In this document: positions 22,601 to 30,946 of the stretch, one piece after another
Layout: each line of letters starts with the position of its first letter
How positions within the stretch are numbered: position 1 is the first letter of the stretch
NCBI RefSeq assembly: GCF_002224125.1
Contig: NZ_NCSM01000042.1
Location: forward strand, 62,001-126,000
From: Streptomyces sp. NBS 14/10
GTDB lineage: Bacteria; Actinomycetota; Actinomycetes; Streptomycetales; Streptomycetaceae
Length of the DNA stretch: 64,000 bases
Direction of reading: 5' to 3'
Program-made: the position numbers and the translations under genes
Notes under the pieces: model-generated
Databases searched by the model: none
Told to the model about the DNA's origin: nothing
The model's input: the letters and a program-made list of their open reading frames with translations, nothing else

Positions 22601-23312
22601 ATGTGCCGTCGTCCACCCAGGTGTTGCCGGCGTAGTGGCTGGTCTTCATGGTCAGCTGCATATCGTCGCCGCTCTGGCGGATGGTCCAGTCGAGTCCTTC
22701 GCCCCAGGTCTTGCCGATGGGTTCGGCGCGCAGCAGCAGGGGCAGCCCGCTCGCCGGGTCCGTGCCGCCGCGGAAGACGACGGTGGCGGTCAGGTCCTTC
22801 CAGTCGTGGTCCTGCGGCTGGCGTCCGCCGATCCACAGCGCGCCCGACCAGTCCTTCTCGCCCTTCAGCAGGCCGGTCTCCCACCTCGCGGGCTCGCTCC
22901 AGCGGCCGGGTGCGCCCTTCTCGTCCCAGGTCCGCACCCGCCAGAAGTACGGCTGCTCCGACCGCAGCGTGCCACCGCCGTAGGCCACGTCGACACTGTG
23001 CGGGCTTGCGACCTTGCCGCTGTGCCAGACGTCCGCCCGGCCGGGTGCGGTCCCGACCTGGATCTCGTACGCGGTCTGCCGGTCCACCGGGGGCACCCAG
23101 CCGAACGTCGGCGCGGTCTGTGTCCCCAGGGGCCGGCTCCGGGAGTTGATCTGCAGATCCACGGGGGCGGAGCCGTGTCCGCCGGTTGCCGTCGCGCTCG
23201 CCGCCCGGGCGCTGGGGGCGGTGGCGAGCGGGAGGGAGGCCCCGGCTGCCGCCGCCGTCATGATGCCGAGCATGTGTCGACGGCTCAGCGCGCTTCTGTT
23301 CTCCTCGGGCAC
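19617..23312 (-). CDS. Secreted alpha-L-rhamnosidase, GH78
   Basis: Protein of 1231 residues that removes terminal L-rhamnose from plant or microbial glycosides outside the cell. A Tat-like signal peptide (SRRHMLGIMTAAAAGASLPL, cleavage near ARA) covers residues 10-37. An Fn3-like N-terminal part (INSRSRPLGTQTAPTFGWVP) is followed by the rhamnosidase beta domains and the (alpha/alpha)6 catalytic domain. This contains DTPSREKNGWTGDAMASSE near residues 780-798, matching the GH78 acidic-residue motif, and it is followed by the C-terminal beta-sandwich. GTG 23312 has AAAGGA upstream. It is the last gene of the leftward glycoside operon, 58 bp after the SDR, with a 12-bp direct repeat in the gap. 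Confidence 0.93.
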   Translation of the reverse strand: MPEENRSALSRRHMLGIMTAAAAGASLPLATAPSARAASATATGGHGSAPVDLQINSRSRPLGTQTAPTFGWVPPVDRQTAYEIQVGTAPGRADVWHSGKVASPHSVDVAYGGGTLRSEQPYFWRVRTWDEKGAPGRWSEPARWETGLLKGEKDWSGALWIGGRQPQDHDWKDLTATVVFRGGTDPASGLPLLLRAEPIGKTWGEGLDWTIRQSGDDMQLTMKTSHYAGNTWVDDGTSEPNWGVDFYDPQSETNPTTAGTRGVPVGTVTLPASTGLTKDTWASRDHTVKVTVRGLTVATEVGGVEVDRRTLTKDQIRRHGSFGFGGATSATVRSVTVTGTGAPDFSADLTTGANPFESGIGTLDGLTFPPKNPYIPAKNAMLPIANPAPVLRRAFTLPRGRRIATARLHLSAAGNVTFTVNGDPITVDGKQAAGDRTNVPRLLTDQSTYDRTVLYDTFDVTALLRAGRDNVLAAELGRGWYGVTTPQEWYWQLAPYAGPPRLRAKLVVSYTDGSATTLVTDRDWLTADGPTTFDSVYSGEKYDARRADRLGDWRTLGYRPGGQWRPATALIPPGSCSGPAPKHHGALPATTVPEGFKPAVLRAHEAEPVLVNQTLRPVSLTETAPGSGVWVLDYGQILTGFVRLSLTDVRPDKEGITLRIRGGNRISGGDGSAGSPLSVEEENFQHDANLQTHYYTVGKRPAQTWEQRFSHFGFRYLEVRNLETVLGRTPDLKRDADVLTVDVARSGFARTGTFTTDNALLNRLQRNLEWAEQNNLVQKPTDTPSREKNGWTGDAMASSESQSLTWDVNAVLTSYLRHFPDTQISTGQLPMFVPVAKGGYGYDHTPGWTAAWKAVPAWDSAYFVIPRELYAYYGNSSLFAELYDHQDTLLKYYETLFTAENHYIFEASLGAYSGAEPPGSNAVISLAFYIHFCDYMDEVGTRLGRTERAAHYARLARTLRRAFVANYWDASSGHFTEGSISSENALAIAFDLVPGSDLDPDDPRYLAGTKTLAENKKALAKLLADRIVAADHHIQNDMYGSRYEFNILSEYGYTDIALGAVTQTGTPGYVHQIAKGATSLWEQWTDRLSVNHHYRSNVATWFYQSLAGIKPTATAYASLRIRPYIPSVEVNSRVPKDTQDTDLAPATLDHVGASIDTVRGTVSSRWRRLPDGRIDLAVTIPYNTDAEIWVPTQNKPVTAPRGVAFVRDDTSGGGPYKVYRARAGSFRFNAG

Positions 23313-23329
23313 GGCTCAGTTCCTTTCAA

Positions 23330-23358
23330 GGTTGTGCGATGTTTCGGGTTGTGCGATG
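23330..23358. repeat. 12-bp direct repeat in the SDR-rhamnosidase gap
   Basis: GGTTGTGCGATG occurs at 23330-23341 and 23347-23358, separated by TTTCG (17-bp period). It lies in the leader of the rhamnosidase inside an otherwise tightly packed operon. It could be a regulatory site or a slippage duplication. Confidence 0.6.
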
Positions 23359-23370
23359 GGCCCGGCTCGA

Positions 23371-24156
23371 TCACATGACGTCGGCGATCAGACGCGACAG
23401 ATAGGCGTCCATGTCGGCCCCGCGTTCGCGCAGTTCGTCGGCGACTTCCGGCACCGTGAGTATGAGGAAGCGGTCGTCGGCGATGCCGTCGGCGACGAGT
23501 TCGCCGACCGTACCGGCGTCGAGCACCGGGGAGTTCGGTCCGCGCGGTGGCGAGGTCTCGCCGTAGAAGGTGACCTGCTCCACGATGTTCGTGGCCACGA
23601 TCCCGGGGCACAGACAGGAGACCCCGATGCCCCGTGGCCGCAGATACAGGGCGAGCGCTTCGGACAGCCCGACCACCGCGTGTTTGGTCGCGGTGTACGG
23701 CATCTGCTCGTATCCGTAGGGCAGCAGTCCCGCCGTGGAGGCGGTGTTCACCACATGGCCGGCCCCCTGCTCGACGAGTACGGGCAGGAAGACCAGGTTG
23801 CTGCGGACGATGCCCAGCAGGTTGACGTCGATCACCCGCTGCCAGGCGTCGAGGGGGATGTCCTGGACGGGGCCGACGGCGAGGATCCCCACGTTGTTCA
23901 TGACGATGTCCACGCGGCCGAACCGTTCCCGCGTCAGGTCGCGGACCGCCTGGAGGTCTTCCAGGCGGGTCACGTCGCAGACCGCGGCGATGCCCCGCTC
24001 GCCGAGTTCGCCGGCGACGGTGTCGGCCCGGTCGCCGTCGCGGTCGGTGACCACGACCCGGGCGCCGCGCCGGGCGAGCGAATGCGCCGTGGCGCGGCCG
24101 ATCCCGCTGCCTCCTCCGGTGACCACCGCTACGGCGTCGCGCAACTGCACACTCAT
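23371..24156 (-). CDS. Short-chain dehydrogenase/reductase
   Basis: Classical SDR of 261 residues. It has the cofactor motif TGGGSGIG (residues 12-19), NNVG (about 88-91), catalytic Ser in VNTASTAG and the YTATK (Y-x-x-x-K) pair. VVVTDRDGDRADT after beta-strand 2 has an acidic residue, which favours NAD(H). ATG 24156 is chosen because GAGGAGAGG lies upstream; the frame is open further back but gives a low-complexity Arg/Pro extension. It sits between the beta-glucuronidase and rhamnosidase genes in the glycoside operon. It may oxidise or reduce the released aglycone or sugar; the substrate cannot be told from sequence. Confidence 0.88.
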   Translation of the reverse strand: MSVQLRDAVAVVTGGGSGIGRATAHSLARRGARVVVTDRDGDRADTVAGELGERGIAAVCDVTRLEDLQAVRDLTRERFGRVDIVMNNVGILAVGPVQDIPLDAWQRVIDVNLLGIVRSNLVFLPVLVEQGAGHVVNTASTAGLLPYGYEQMPYTATKHAVVGLSEALALYLRPRGIGVSCLCPGIVATNIVEQVTFYGETSPPRGPNSPVLDAGTVGELVADGIADDRFLILTVPEVADELRERGADMDAYLSRLIADVM

Positions 24157-24226
24157 GGAACCGGTATTCCTCTCCTCGGGCAGGTGGGGGCTGTGCTCAG
24201 CGGGCGGTCCGGACCGGACACCGCGG

Positions 24227-26020
24227 TCATGCTTCGCTCGACGGCTTGGCGCCGCCGAGCCCGCGCCACCGCGTCCGTAGCGCGCGGGCCGCGGCCTTGG
24301 GCCGTCGGTCGCGGGTGAAGACACCCTTCCTGTTGCCGTCGACCCGGTGGATGCCGTTCGAGGTCTGGAAGTCGGCGAAGTTCCAGATGTGTTCGCCGAC
24401 GACCTCCTCGATCCGGTCGAAGGTCCGGTGGTACGCGGCCAGGTAGGCGGTCTGGTACTCCTCCGTCCACGGCTGGTCCCATACGGAGTGCAGGCCCTGG
24501 AGGGTGTCGGCGCCGTACTCGCTCATGATGATCGGCTTGCCGAACCTGGCGGCCCAGCCGCGCAGATCGCCTTCCAGGTAGCTCTCGGCGGTGGTCAGGT
24601 CGCCCGTCGCGATGTACCAGCCGTAGTAGCGGTTGATGCACAGCACGTCGAACAGGTCGGCAATACGGTCGTTGTCGGAGGTCGCGAACATCACGGCCGC
24701 GTAGCAGACGGGACGGGTGGGGTCGAGCTTGCGGGTGAGTTCGAGGAGCGGTTCGAAGTATTCACGCGCGCCCTCCTCATTGGAGGACGGCTCGTTCGCG
24801 ATGCACCACATCACGACGCTGGGATGGTTCTTGTCGCGGGCGATGAGTTCCCGGATCGCCTGGGCGTGGGCGGCGCGGGTGTCGTCGTTGATGGTGTCGG
24901 GCGAGAAGGTGGGACGCACCGGCGCGCCGGTCAGTCCACCCTCGACGGCCAGGTTGAGGCCGACGGCCGCCGTTTCGTCGATGACGACGATGCCGTGCCG
25001 GTCGGCGAAGTCCAGCACCTCCTCGGCGTACGGGTAGTGCGAGGTGCGGAAGGAGTTGGCGCCGACCCACTCCATCAGCTGGAAGTCATGGACGAGATAG
25101 GCGTCGTCGTGGCCCTTGCCGCGCACCGGGGTGTCCTCGTGTTTGCCGAAGCCGGTGAAGTAGAACGGCTCGCCGTTGATGAGGAACCGCGCTCCGCGGA
25201 CCTCGACCGTGCGTACGCCGAAGGGCTGGGCGTAGGTGTCCACCACAGCGCCGGCGTCCATGACCTCGGCGACGAGGTCGTACAGATGGGCGGCGCCCGG
25301 CCGCCACGGTGTCACGTTCTCGATGCGCAGGGTTCCGCTCGCCCCGTCGGACACCGCGACCTCGTCTCCCGACGGGTCCAGGACACGGACCCGGACGGGG
25401 GCGGTGGTGCTGGTGGTGACCTCGTAGTCGACCGTGCCGGTGGTGCCGTCGAGGCCGGTCACCACGGTGATGTCGGCGATGTGCGCGGCGGGCACGCTGT
25501 ACAGCCATACGGAGCGGGCGAGGCCGGCGTAGTTGTAGAAGTCGTGCAGATAGGTCTGGGTCCGGCGGCCGTCCTGGCTCACGGTGATCCTGCCGGGCGG
25601 GATGGTGGTGTTGGTCAGCTCGTTGTTGACCCCGATGGTGAGCCGGAACTCCTGACCGGGGCGTACGTGGTCGGTGATGTCGACCTCGAACGGGGTGTAG
25701 CCACCGATGTGTTCGGCGACCAGCGCACCGTCGACGTACACCCGCCCCCGGTGTGTGGCGGCGTCCACCCGCAGGATGGCGCGGTCGCCCGCCCAGCCGC
25801 GCGGCACCCGCACCTGGCGCTGGTACCAGACCCAGCCGACGTGGTCGCGGATGGCGCTGTCGGTGAACAGGTCGTTGTAGCTGGCCGGGACCGCGGCTTC
25901 CAGCGGGGTGTCGAGCGGGCCGGTCCACGGGGTGTCGCCCGCGGTCCCCTCGACGGCGAACCTCCAGACTCCGTCGAGGTTCACCAGTTCGCGGGTGGCG
26001 GTCGGGCGGGGCTTCAGCAT
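24227..26020 (-). CDS. uidA: Beta-glucuronidase, GH2
   Basis: Enzyme of 597 residues cleaving beta-D-glucuronides, probably intracellular because no signal peptide is seen. An N-terminal sugar-binding jelly roll (VWRFAVEGTAGDTPWTGPLD) and an immunoglobulin-like middle domain precede the TIM barrel. The acid/base is Glu410 in NEPSS and the nucleophile is Glu501 in SEYGAD. The N-x-K motif that recognises the glucuronate carboxylate is present as GNRKG (about 562), which separates glucuronidases from GH2 galactosidases. ATG 26020 follows GGAGAGG. It is cotranscribed with the GH1 enzyme (40 bp) and the importer genes. Confidence 0.9.
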   Translation of the reverse strand: MLKPRPTATRELVNLDGVWRFAVEGTAGDTPWTGPLDTPLEAAVPASYNDLFTDSAIRDHVGWVWYQRQVRVPRGWAGDRAILRVDAATHRGRVYVDGALVAEHIGGYTPFEVDITDHVRPGQEFRLTIGVNNELTNTTIPPGRITVSQDGRRTQTYLHDFYNYAGLARSVWLYSVPAAHIADITVVTGLDGTTGTVDYEVTTSTTAPVRVRVLDPSGDEVAVSDGASGTLRIENVTPWRPGAAHLYDLVAEVMDAGAVVDTYAQPFGVRTVEVRGARFLINGEPFYFTGFGKHEDTPVRGKGHDDAYLVHDFQLMEWVGANSFRTSHYPYAEEVLDFADRHGIVVIDETAAVGLNLAVEGGLTGAPVRPTFSPDTINDDTRAAHAQAIRELIARDKNHPSVVMWCIANEPSSNEEGAREYFEPLLELTRKLDPTRPVCYAAVMFATSDNDRIADLFDVLCINRYYGWYIATGDLTTAESYLEGDLRGWAARFGKPIIMSEYGADTLQGLHSVWDQPWTEEYQTAYLAAYHRTFDRIEEVVGEHIWNFADFQTSNGIHRVDGNRKGVFTRDRRPKAAARALRTRWRGLGGAKPSSEA

Positions 26021-26060
26021 CGGGTTCCTCTCCGGCGGGGAAACGGGTGGCGGCGGCTCG

Positions 26061-27272
26061 TCACAGGCGCCCGCGACGCGCGACCTCGCCCAGCCAGGCC
26101 AGGCTCGGCTTGGGGTGGCGCTGGAACGTCTCGCGGTCGACGGCGATGAGGCCGAACGTGGGCTCCCAGTGGCCCCACTCGAAGTTGTCCAGGGCGCTCC
26201 AGTGGAGGTAGCCGCGGATGTCGATGCCGTCGTCGACGGCCGAGAGGAGATGTCCGATCGCCTCCTTGGTGTAGGCGATCCGCCGCTCGTCGTCGGCGGT
26301 GGCGATCCCGTTCTCGGTGACCAGGATCGGGATGCCGCCCGTGGCCTCCCATACGTGCCGCACCGCGATGCCGATCGCGTCGGGCCGGTACGCGTTGCCG
26401 GTGAGCGTGGTGTCCGGGCCCTGCGGATGCGGGACGATGCCGTTCTCGTCGACGGGCTGGCTGGAGTACGACTGCACCCCGATGAAGTCGTCCTCACGGG
26501 CGGCCTCGAGGTACAGGTCCTCGCGGACGTAGCGCAGCTCGCGGAGGATCTCCTCGTTGCCGGGGGTCGGGGTCAGCGCCTGGCAGGCCACCGTCCAGCC
26601 GACGGCGGCATCGGTGTGTTTCTTCAGGATGTCGCGGGCCGCGTGGTGGGCCTCGGCGAGTCGCCGGCCGATCTGCGGATCGGGGTTCGGCAGGACCGGC
26701 CGCGCGGCGCCCTCGACGGTCGGGCTCATCCACTCCTTGGTCGACGCGGGCGCGTCGGATGCCTGCACGAGGCGGCTCATCGTCACCATGATCGCGAGCA
26801 TGTTGGGCTCGTTCATGGTGCAGACCCACTTGACGTCGTCGAGGATGCTGGTGACCGCCCGGATATACGCCTGGAAGCGCTCGACGGCCCGCTCCCCCGC
26901 CCAGCCCCCTTCGTCCACGAACCACTTGGGGTTGGTGAAGTGGTGCAGGGTGACCACCGGTTCGAGGCCGAGCTGCCGGGCGGTGTCGATCATCCGGCGG
27001 TAGTGGGCCAGTTCGGCTCGGGAGAACTCGCCGGGAATGGGCTCGATACGCGCCCACTCGATACCGAAGCGGTAGGAGGTGAGACCCGCGTCGGCGAGCA
27101 GCCGCATGTCCTCCGCGTAGCGGTGATAGCTGTCGATCGCGTCGCCGCTGAGTTCCATGCCGGGCAGCAGTTGCTCGCTGGCCCACCAGTCGCTGTTGAG
27201 GTTGTTCCCCTCCACCTGGTGGGGTGCGGTCGACGCACCCCAGAGGAAACCGGGCACGAGTCGGGTCGTCAT
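26061..27272 (-). CDS. Beta-glucosidase, GH1
   Basis: Cytoplasmic GH1 enzyme of about 403 residues, somewhat short for the family. The start GFLWGASTAPHQVEG is the GH1 N-terminal signature. The acid/base Glu is in TMNEPN (about 154) and the nucleophile Glu in LVTENG (about 320). HFTNPKWF and SYRFGIEWARIEP are family landmarks. ATG 27272 is preferred because AAGG lies 9 nt upstream. A GTG at 27278 overlapping the ABC gene stop (GTGA) is the alternative and leaves only 3 nt to the ribosome site. Coupled to the ABC importer upstream and the glucuronidase downstream, it probably hydrolyses an imported glycoside. Confidence 0.92.
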   Translation of the reverse strand: MTTRLVPGFLWGASTAPHQVEGNNLNSDWWASEQLLPGMELSGDAIDSYHRYAEDMRLLADAGLTSYRFGIEWARIEPIPGEFSRAELAHYRRMIDTARQLGLEPVVTLHHFTNPKWFVDEGGWAGERAVERFQAYIRAVTSILDDVKWVCTMNEPNMLAIMVTMSRLVQASDAPASTKEWMSPTVEGAARPVLPNPDPQIGRRLAEAHHAARDILKKHTDAAVGWTVACQALTPTPGNEEILRELRYVREDLYLEAAREDDFIGVQSYSSQPVDENGIVPHPQGPDTTLTGNAYRPDAIGIAVRHVWEATGGIPILVTENGIATADDERRIAYTKEAIGHLLSAVDDGIDIRGYLHWSALDNFEWGHWEPTFGLIAVDRETFQRHPKPSLAWLGEVARRGRL

Positions 27273-27274
27273 GG

Positions 27275-28144
27275 TCACTTTCCTTCTTCCGTAGAGCTGG
27301 GGACCGGGCCCTCGCCCGCCTTCCGCCGCTGCCGCTCCTCGCGCCGCTTCCGCTGCTCGACGGGGTGCGCGACCGGGGCGGCGAGCAACAGGCGCCGGGT
27401 GTAGGGGTGTTCGGGGGTGGAGGTGACGCGGCCGGCCGGGCCGGTCTCGATGACGTCGCCGCGGTAGACCACGCTCACCCGGTGGCTCACCCGCCGGATG
27501 ACCGCGAGGTCGTGCGAGACGAAGAGATACGCGACGCCGGTGCGCCGCTGGATGTCGACGAAGAGGTCGAGTACGCGTGCCTGCGTCGACAGGTCGAGCG
27601 CGGAGACCGGCTCGTCGCAGACGATCAGTTTGGGCCCGGGGGCCAGCGCCCGGGCGATCGCGACGCGCTGGCGCTGGCCGCCGCTGAACTCGCGCGGCAG
27701 CCGTTCGGTGGCGTCGGCCGGCAGCCCCACGTGGTCCAGCAGTTCACACACGCGCGCCCGGGCGTTGCGTGGCCGCGCGCCCTGCGCCACCAGGGGCTCG
27801 GCGAGGGTGTCGCCGATCGTGAGGGACGGGTTGAGTGAGGAGTAGGGGTCCTGGAAGACGACCTGGATGTGGCGGGCGAGGGCGCGGCGCTCCTTCGCCG
27901 TGCGGTGGGTGATGTCCTGGCCGAGAAAGCCGATGTGTCCGCCGCTGGGCTTCACCAGGCCGAGCACCGCCCGGCCGATGGTCGTCTTACCGGATCCGGA
28001 CTCGCCGACGATGCCCAGCGTCTCGCCCTCGTCCACCGCCAGGGACACCCCGTGCAACACCTCCCGCGAGCGGGCGCGGACTCCGCGCCCCGGGTAGGCC
28101 ACGCGCAGATCGCTCACGTCGAGCAGGGCCCGGGCCGTCGTCAT
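27275..28144 (-). CDS. ABC importer ATPase, oligopeptide/dipeptide type (DppF/OppF-like)
   Basis: ATP-binding subunit of 289 residues. Walker A is GESGSGKTT (about 48-56), the signature motif is FSGGQRQRVAIARAL, and Walker B is LIVCDEPVSALD, followed by an H-loop VSHDLAVI. The C-terminal TSTPEHPYTRRLLLAAP is typical of the oligopeptide/nickel family. It overlaps the previous gene by 4 bp and touches the GH1 gene, so it belongs to a single glycoside-uptake operon. The glycosidase neighbours suggest glycoside rather than peptide transport, as in known family-5 cellobiose and beta-glucoside importers. Confidence 0.95.
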   Translation of the reverse strand: MTTARALLDVSDLRVAYPGRGVRARSREVLHGVSLAVDEGETLGIVGESGSGKTTIGRAVLGLVKPSGGHIGFLGQDITHRTAKERRALARHIQVVFQDPYSSLNPSLTIGDTLAEPLVAQGARPRNARARVCELLDHVGLPADATERLPREFSGGQRQRVAIARALAPGPKLIVCDEPVSALDLSTQARVLDLFVDIQRRTGVAYLFVSHDLAVIRRVSHRVSVVYRGDVIETGPAGRVTSTPEHPYTRRLLLAAPVAHPVEQRKRREERQRRKAGEGPVPSSTEEGK

Positions 28145-29997
28145 CGCGCCTCCGTCTCGAACGTGTCCGTCTTGGGTGTGTCCGTCTTACGCGTGTCCAC
28201 GCCGGGCCCGTCGGTGCGCAGGGTGTGCTCGTCGAGGATGGAATCCAGCAGCATCCGGGTGTAGTCCTGCCGCGGGGCGCTGAAGATGTCGAGCGCGTCG
28301 CCGGTCTCGACGATCCGGCCCGTCCGCATGACCGCGACGCGGTCGCAAGCGTCGGCGACCACCCCGAAGTTGTGGGTCACCAGCAGCACGGCCATGTTCA
28401 TTTCCCGCTGCAGGTCGCGCAGCAGGTCGAGGATTTCCGCCTGCACGGTGACATCGAGCGCCGTCGTCGGCTCGTCGGCGATCAGCAGCAGCGGGCGGCT
28501 CGCGATCGCGCCGGCGATGAGCACGCGCTGGGCCATGCCGCCGGAGATCTGGTGCGGATAGGAGGAGAAGGTGGCCCGCGGATCCGGGATGCCGACCCGG
28601 TCCAGCAGGGCGAGGACGTGTGTCCGCGCTTCGCGCCGCGTGATCGGCGACGACGCGCGCAGCCCCTCGACGAGCTGTGCTCCCACCGTGAAGTTGGGGT
28701 CGAGGTTGGACATGGGCTCCTGCGGTACGTACGCGATGGAGGTCCCGCGTACGGCGCGCAGTGCGCGCTCGTCCAGGCCGAGGAGTTCGCGTCCGTCGAG
28801 CCGGATCGAACCGCGGGTGACGACCGCCTCGGCGGGCAGCACACCGAGGACGGCGAACGCGGTCTGGGTCTTGCCTGATCCCGACTCTCCGACGAGACCG
28901 AGGGTCTGCCCCGCTTCCAGGGTCAGGGTGACGCCGCTGACGACCTCCTTCAGCTCGCCCGTCGGTGTCGGGTAGGCGATGGCCAGGTCCTCGACGGTGA
29001 GCAGCCCCGGAGCCGTCACCGTAGAGGCCCCGGTCGGTGTCGAGCCCGGCCCGGTGTGCGCCGCCCGCGCGGTCGGCCGGCGCTCGGGTGGGGCGATCCG
29101 GGACGGCACCGGCCGACCGCCGTCCAGCGCGTCCCTGAGCGAGTTGCCGAGCAGCACCAGGGACGCGGTGATGATGCCGAGCGCCAGACTCGGCCAGAGG
29201 AACTGCAGTGGTTCCTGGTACAGGTTGCTGAAGCCCTCGGAGATCATCGCGCCGAAGCTGGGGCCGGTGCTCGATCCGACGCCGAGGAAGGCGAGACCCG
29301 ACTGGACGGAGATGGAGGATCCGGCGAGGAAGGCGGTGGCGATGACGACGGGGCCCCGGACCACGGAGAACACATGGCGCCACAGAATGCGCTGGTCGGA
29401 CAGGCCCGAGACGCGGGCGGCGTCCACGTAGAGCTCGTTCTTCACGCCGAGGACGAGGTTGCGTACGAGGCGGTAGATCCCGGGTGAGAGCAGCACACCG
29501 AAGATCAGCATCGTGGCGCGGTAGTCGCCGCCCGTCACCGGCAGCAGCACGATGAGCAGCAGCAGCCCGGGGAAGGTCATGACAAGGCTGAAGGCCCATT
29601 CGGTGACGCCCCGGACGCGGCGGCCGTAGTAGCCGCCGACGAGCCCGAAGGTGACGCCGATGGCCAGGGCGATGCTGGTGCCGATCAGGGCGGCGACCAC
29701 GCTGGTGTTGATGGAGACCAGCAGCCGGGCGAAGATGTCGCGCCCACTCTTGTCGCCGCCCAGCGGGTAGCCGTCGGTTCCGGCGGGGGCGTTGACCGCG
29801 TCGAGGGAGGCGTGGTTGGGGCCGTGGTCGGTGAACAGTGGGGAGAGCTGGCCGAGGAGGACCACGGCCAGGAGAAGGCCGGCGCTGATGACGGCCTGCG
29901 GGTCCGTCAGGAGCCGGCGCAGCGGCGATCTGCGGCCGGAGGCTGCGCTGCGGTGTTCGGCAGTGTGGCGTTCGGCGGTGCGGTGTTCGGCGGTCAC
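28141..29997 (-). CDS. Fused ABC permease (DppC-like) and ATPase (DppD-like)
   Basis: One protein of 618 residues combines two importer subunits. Residues about 25-300 are a DppC-type permease with several membrane segments ([39 protein letters not shown]) and the cytoplasmic loop around [19 protein letters not shown]. After a Pro/Thr linker (about 300-330), residues 330-590 form an ATPase: Walker [10 protein letters not shown], signature [15 protein letters not shown], Walker [16 protein letters not shown] 29997 overlaps the TGA of the upstream permease (GTGA). The N-terminus carries a degenerate [10 protein letters not shown] peptide repeat and the C-terminus a KTDT repeat. In most bacteria these subunits are separate genes. 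Confidence 0.93.
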   Translation of the reverse strand: MTAEHRTAERHTAEHRSAASGRRSPLRRLLTDPQAVISAGLLLAVVLLGQLSPLFTDHGPNHASLDAVNAPAGTDGYPLGGDKSGRDIFARLLVSINTSVVAALIGTSIALAIGVTFGLVGGYYGRRVRGVTEWAFSLVMTFPGLLLLIVLLPVTGGDYRATMLIFGVLLSPGIYRLVRNLVLGVKNELYVDAARVSGLSDQRILWRHVFSVVRGPVVIATAFLAGSSISVQSGLAFLGVGSSTGPSFGAMISEGFSNLYQEPLQFLWPSLALGIITASLVLLGNSLRDALDGGRPVPSRIAPPERRPTARAAHTGPGSTPTGASTVTAPGLLTVEDLAIAYPTPTGELKEVVSGVTLTLEAGQTLGLVGESGSGKTQTAFAVLGVLPAEAVVTRGSIRLDGRELLGLDERALRAVRGTSIAYVPQEPMSNLDPNFTVGAQLVEGLRASSPITRREARTHVLALLDRVGIPDPRATFSSYPHQISGGMAQRVLIAGAIASRPLLLIADEPTTALDVTVQAEILDLLRDLQREMNMAVLLVTHNFGVVADACDRVAVMRTGRIVETGDALDIFSAPRQDYTRMLLDSILDEHTLRTDGPGVDTRKTDTPKTDTFETEAR

Positions 29998-30938
29998 TGG
30001 AGGACCCTCGCCTTCGGGTTGAGCCAGCCGTTCACCAGGTCGACGACGAGGTTGACGCACACCACGAGCAGCACACCGAAGAGGCTGATGCCCATGATGA
30101 TGGGGATGTCGCCCTGCAGGGACGCGTTGAAGGCGTACTGGCCGAAGCCCGGCAGCGCGAAGACCTGCTCGATGATGAGGGCGCCGCCGAGCATCTGGAT
30201 GAACTCCAGCGACAGCACGGTGAGCGCCGGGCCGGCCGCGCCGCGCAGGGCGTGGCGCAGCACGATCGACCGGGTCGGTATCCCCCGGGTGCGCAGGGTG
30301 CGGATGTGGTCCTTGCGCAGTTCGCCGATCATGGCGCCACGGATCTGGGAGGTGAGGCCCGCGACGCCGCTCATCATCAGGGCGACGACGGGGATGGCGA
30401 TGGTGGAGGCCCAGCCTGCCGGGTTCTCCGCCAGCGGGGTGTAGCCGGTGGCCGGGAACCAGTGCAGCTTGACGGCCAGGACGTAGACGAGGGCGATCGC
30501 GATCAGCAGATTCGGCACCAGATAGCCGACCATCGACACGCCCTGGGCGATCCGGTCGACGGCGCCGCCGCGGGTGGCGGCGAGCACGCCGAGCACCACG
30601 CTGATCACCGTGGTGACGAGCAGGGCGGTGAGCACGATCGACAGCGTGACCCCGAGGCGGGCCGCGAGGGCCGACCGTACGGGCTCGCTGGTGAAGTAGG
30701 AGAGGCCGAGGTCACCGCGGATGGCGTGGGACAGCCAGTCCAGGTACTGGGTGAACAGCGGGCGGTCGAGTCCCAGCTGGGCCTTCTGGGCCTGGACGCG
30801 GGCGGGTGTCGCCCCGTTTCCGACGATGCTGCTCGCGACGTCGTCGAACGACGTGCTCAGCAGCAGGAACGTGATCATGGTCACCAGGACCGCGAGCACC
30901 AGGCCCGCGGTGAGGCGGCGCAACACGTAGAGGGTCAT
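29994..30938 (-). CDS. ABC importer permease, DppB-like
   Basis: Inner-membrane permease of about 314 residues with six predicted segments. It begins with the typical TLYVLRRLTAGLVLAVLVTM and ends in VNLVVDLVNGWLNPKARV. The QLGLDRPLFTQYLDWL stretch after the first segment and the EAA-like loop (LRTRGIPTRSIVLRHALRG) are characteristic of DppB/OppB. ATG 30938 gives the conventional N-terminus. A TTG at 30950 overlapping the stop of the binding-protein gene (TTGA) is possible and would couple translation. It lies between the binding protein and the permease-ATPase fusion. Confidence 0.94.
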   Translation of the reverse strand: MTLYVLRRLTAGLVLAVLVTMITFLLLSTSFDDVASSIVGNGATPARVQAQKAQLGLDRPLFTQYLDWLSHAIRGDLGLSYFTSEPVRSALAARLGVTLSIVLTALLVTTVISVVLGVLAATRGGAVDRIAQGVSMVGYLVPNLLIAIALVYVLAVKLHWFPATGYTPLAENPAGWASTIAIPVVALMMSGVAGLTSQIRGAMIGELRKDHIRTLRTRGIPTRSIVLRHALRGAAGPALTVLSLEFIQMLGGALIIEQVFALPGFGQYAFNASLQGDIPIIMGISLFGVLLVVCVNLVVDLVNGWLNPKARVLQ

Positions 30939-30946
30939 GACGCGGT

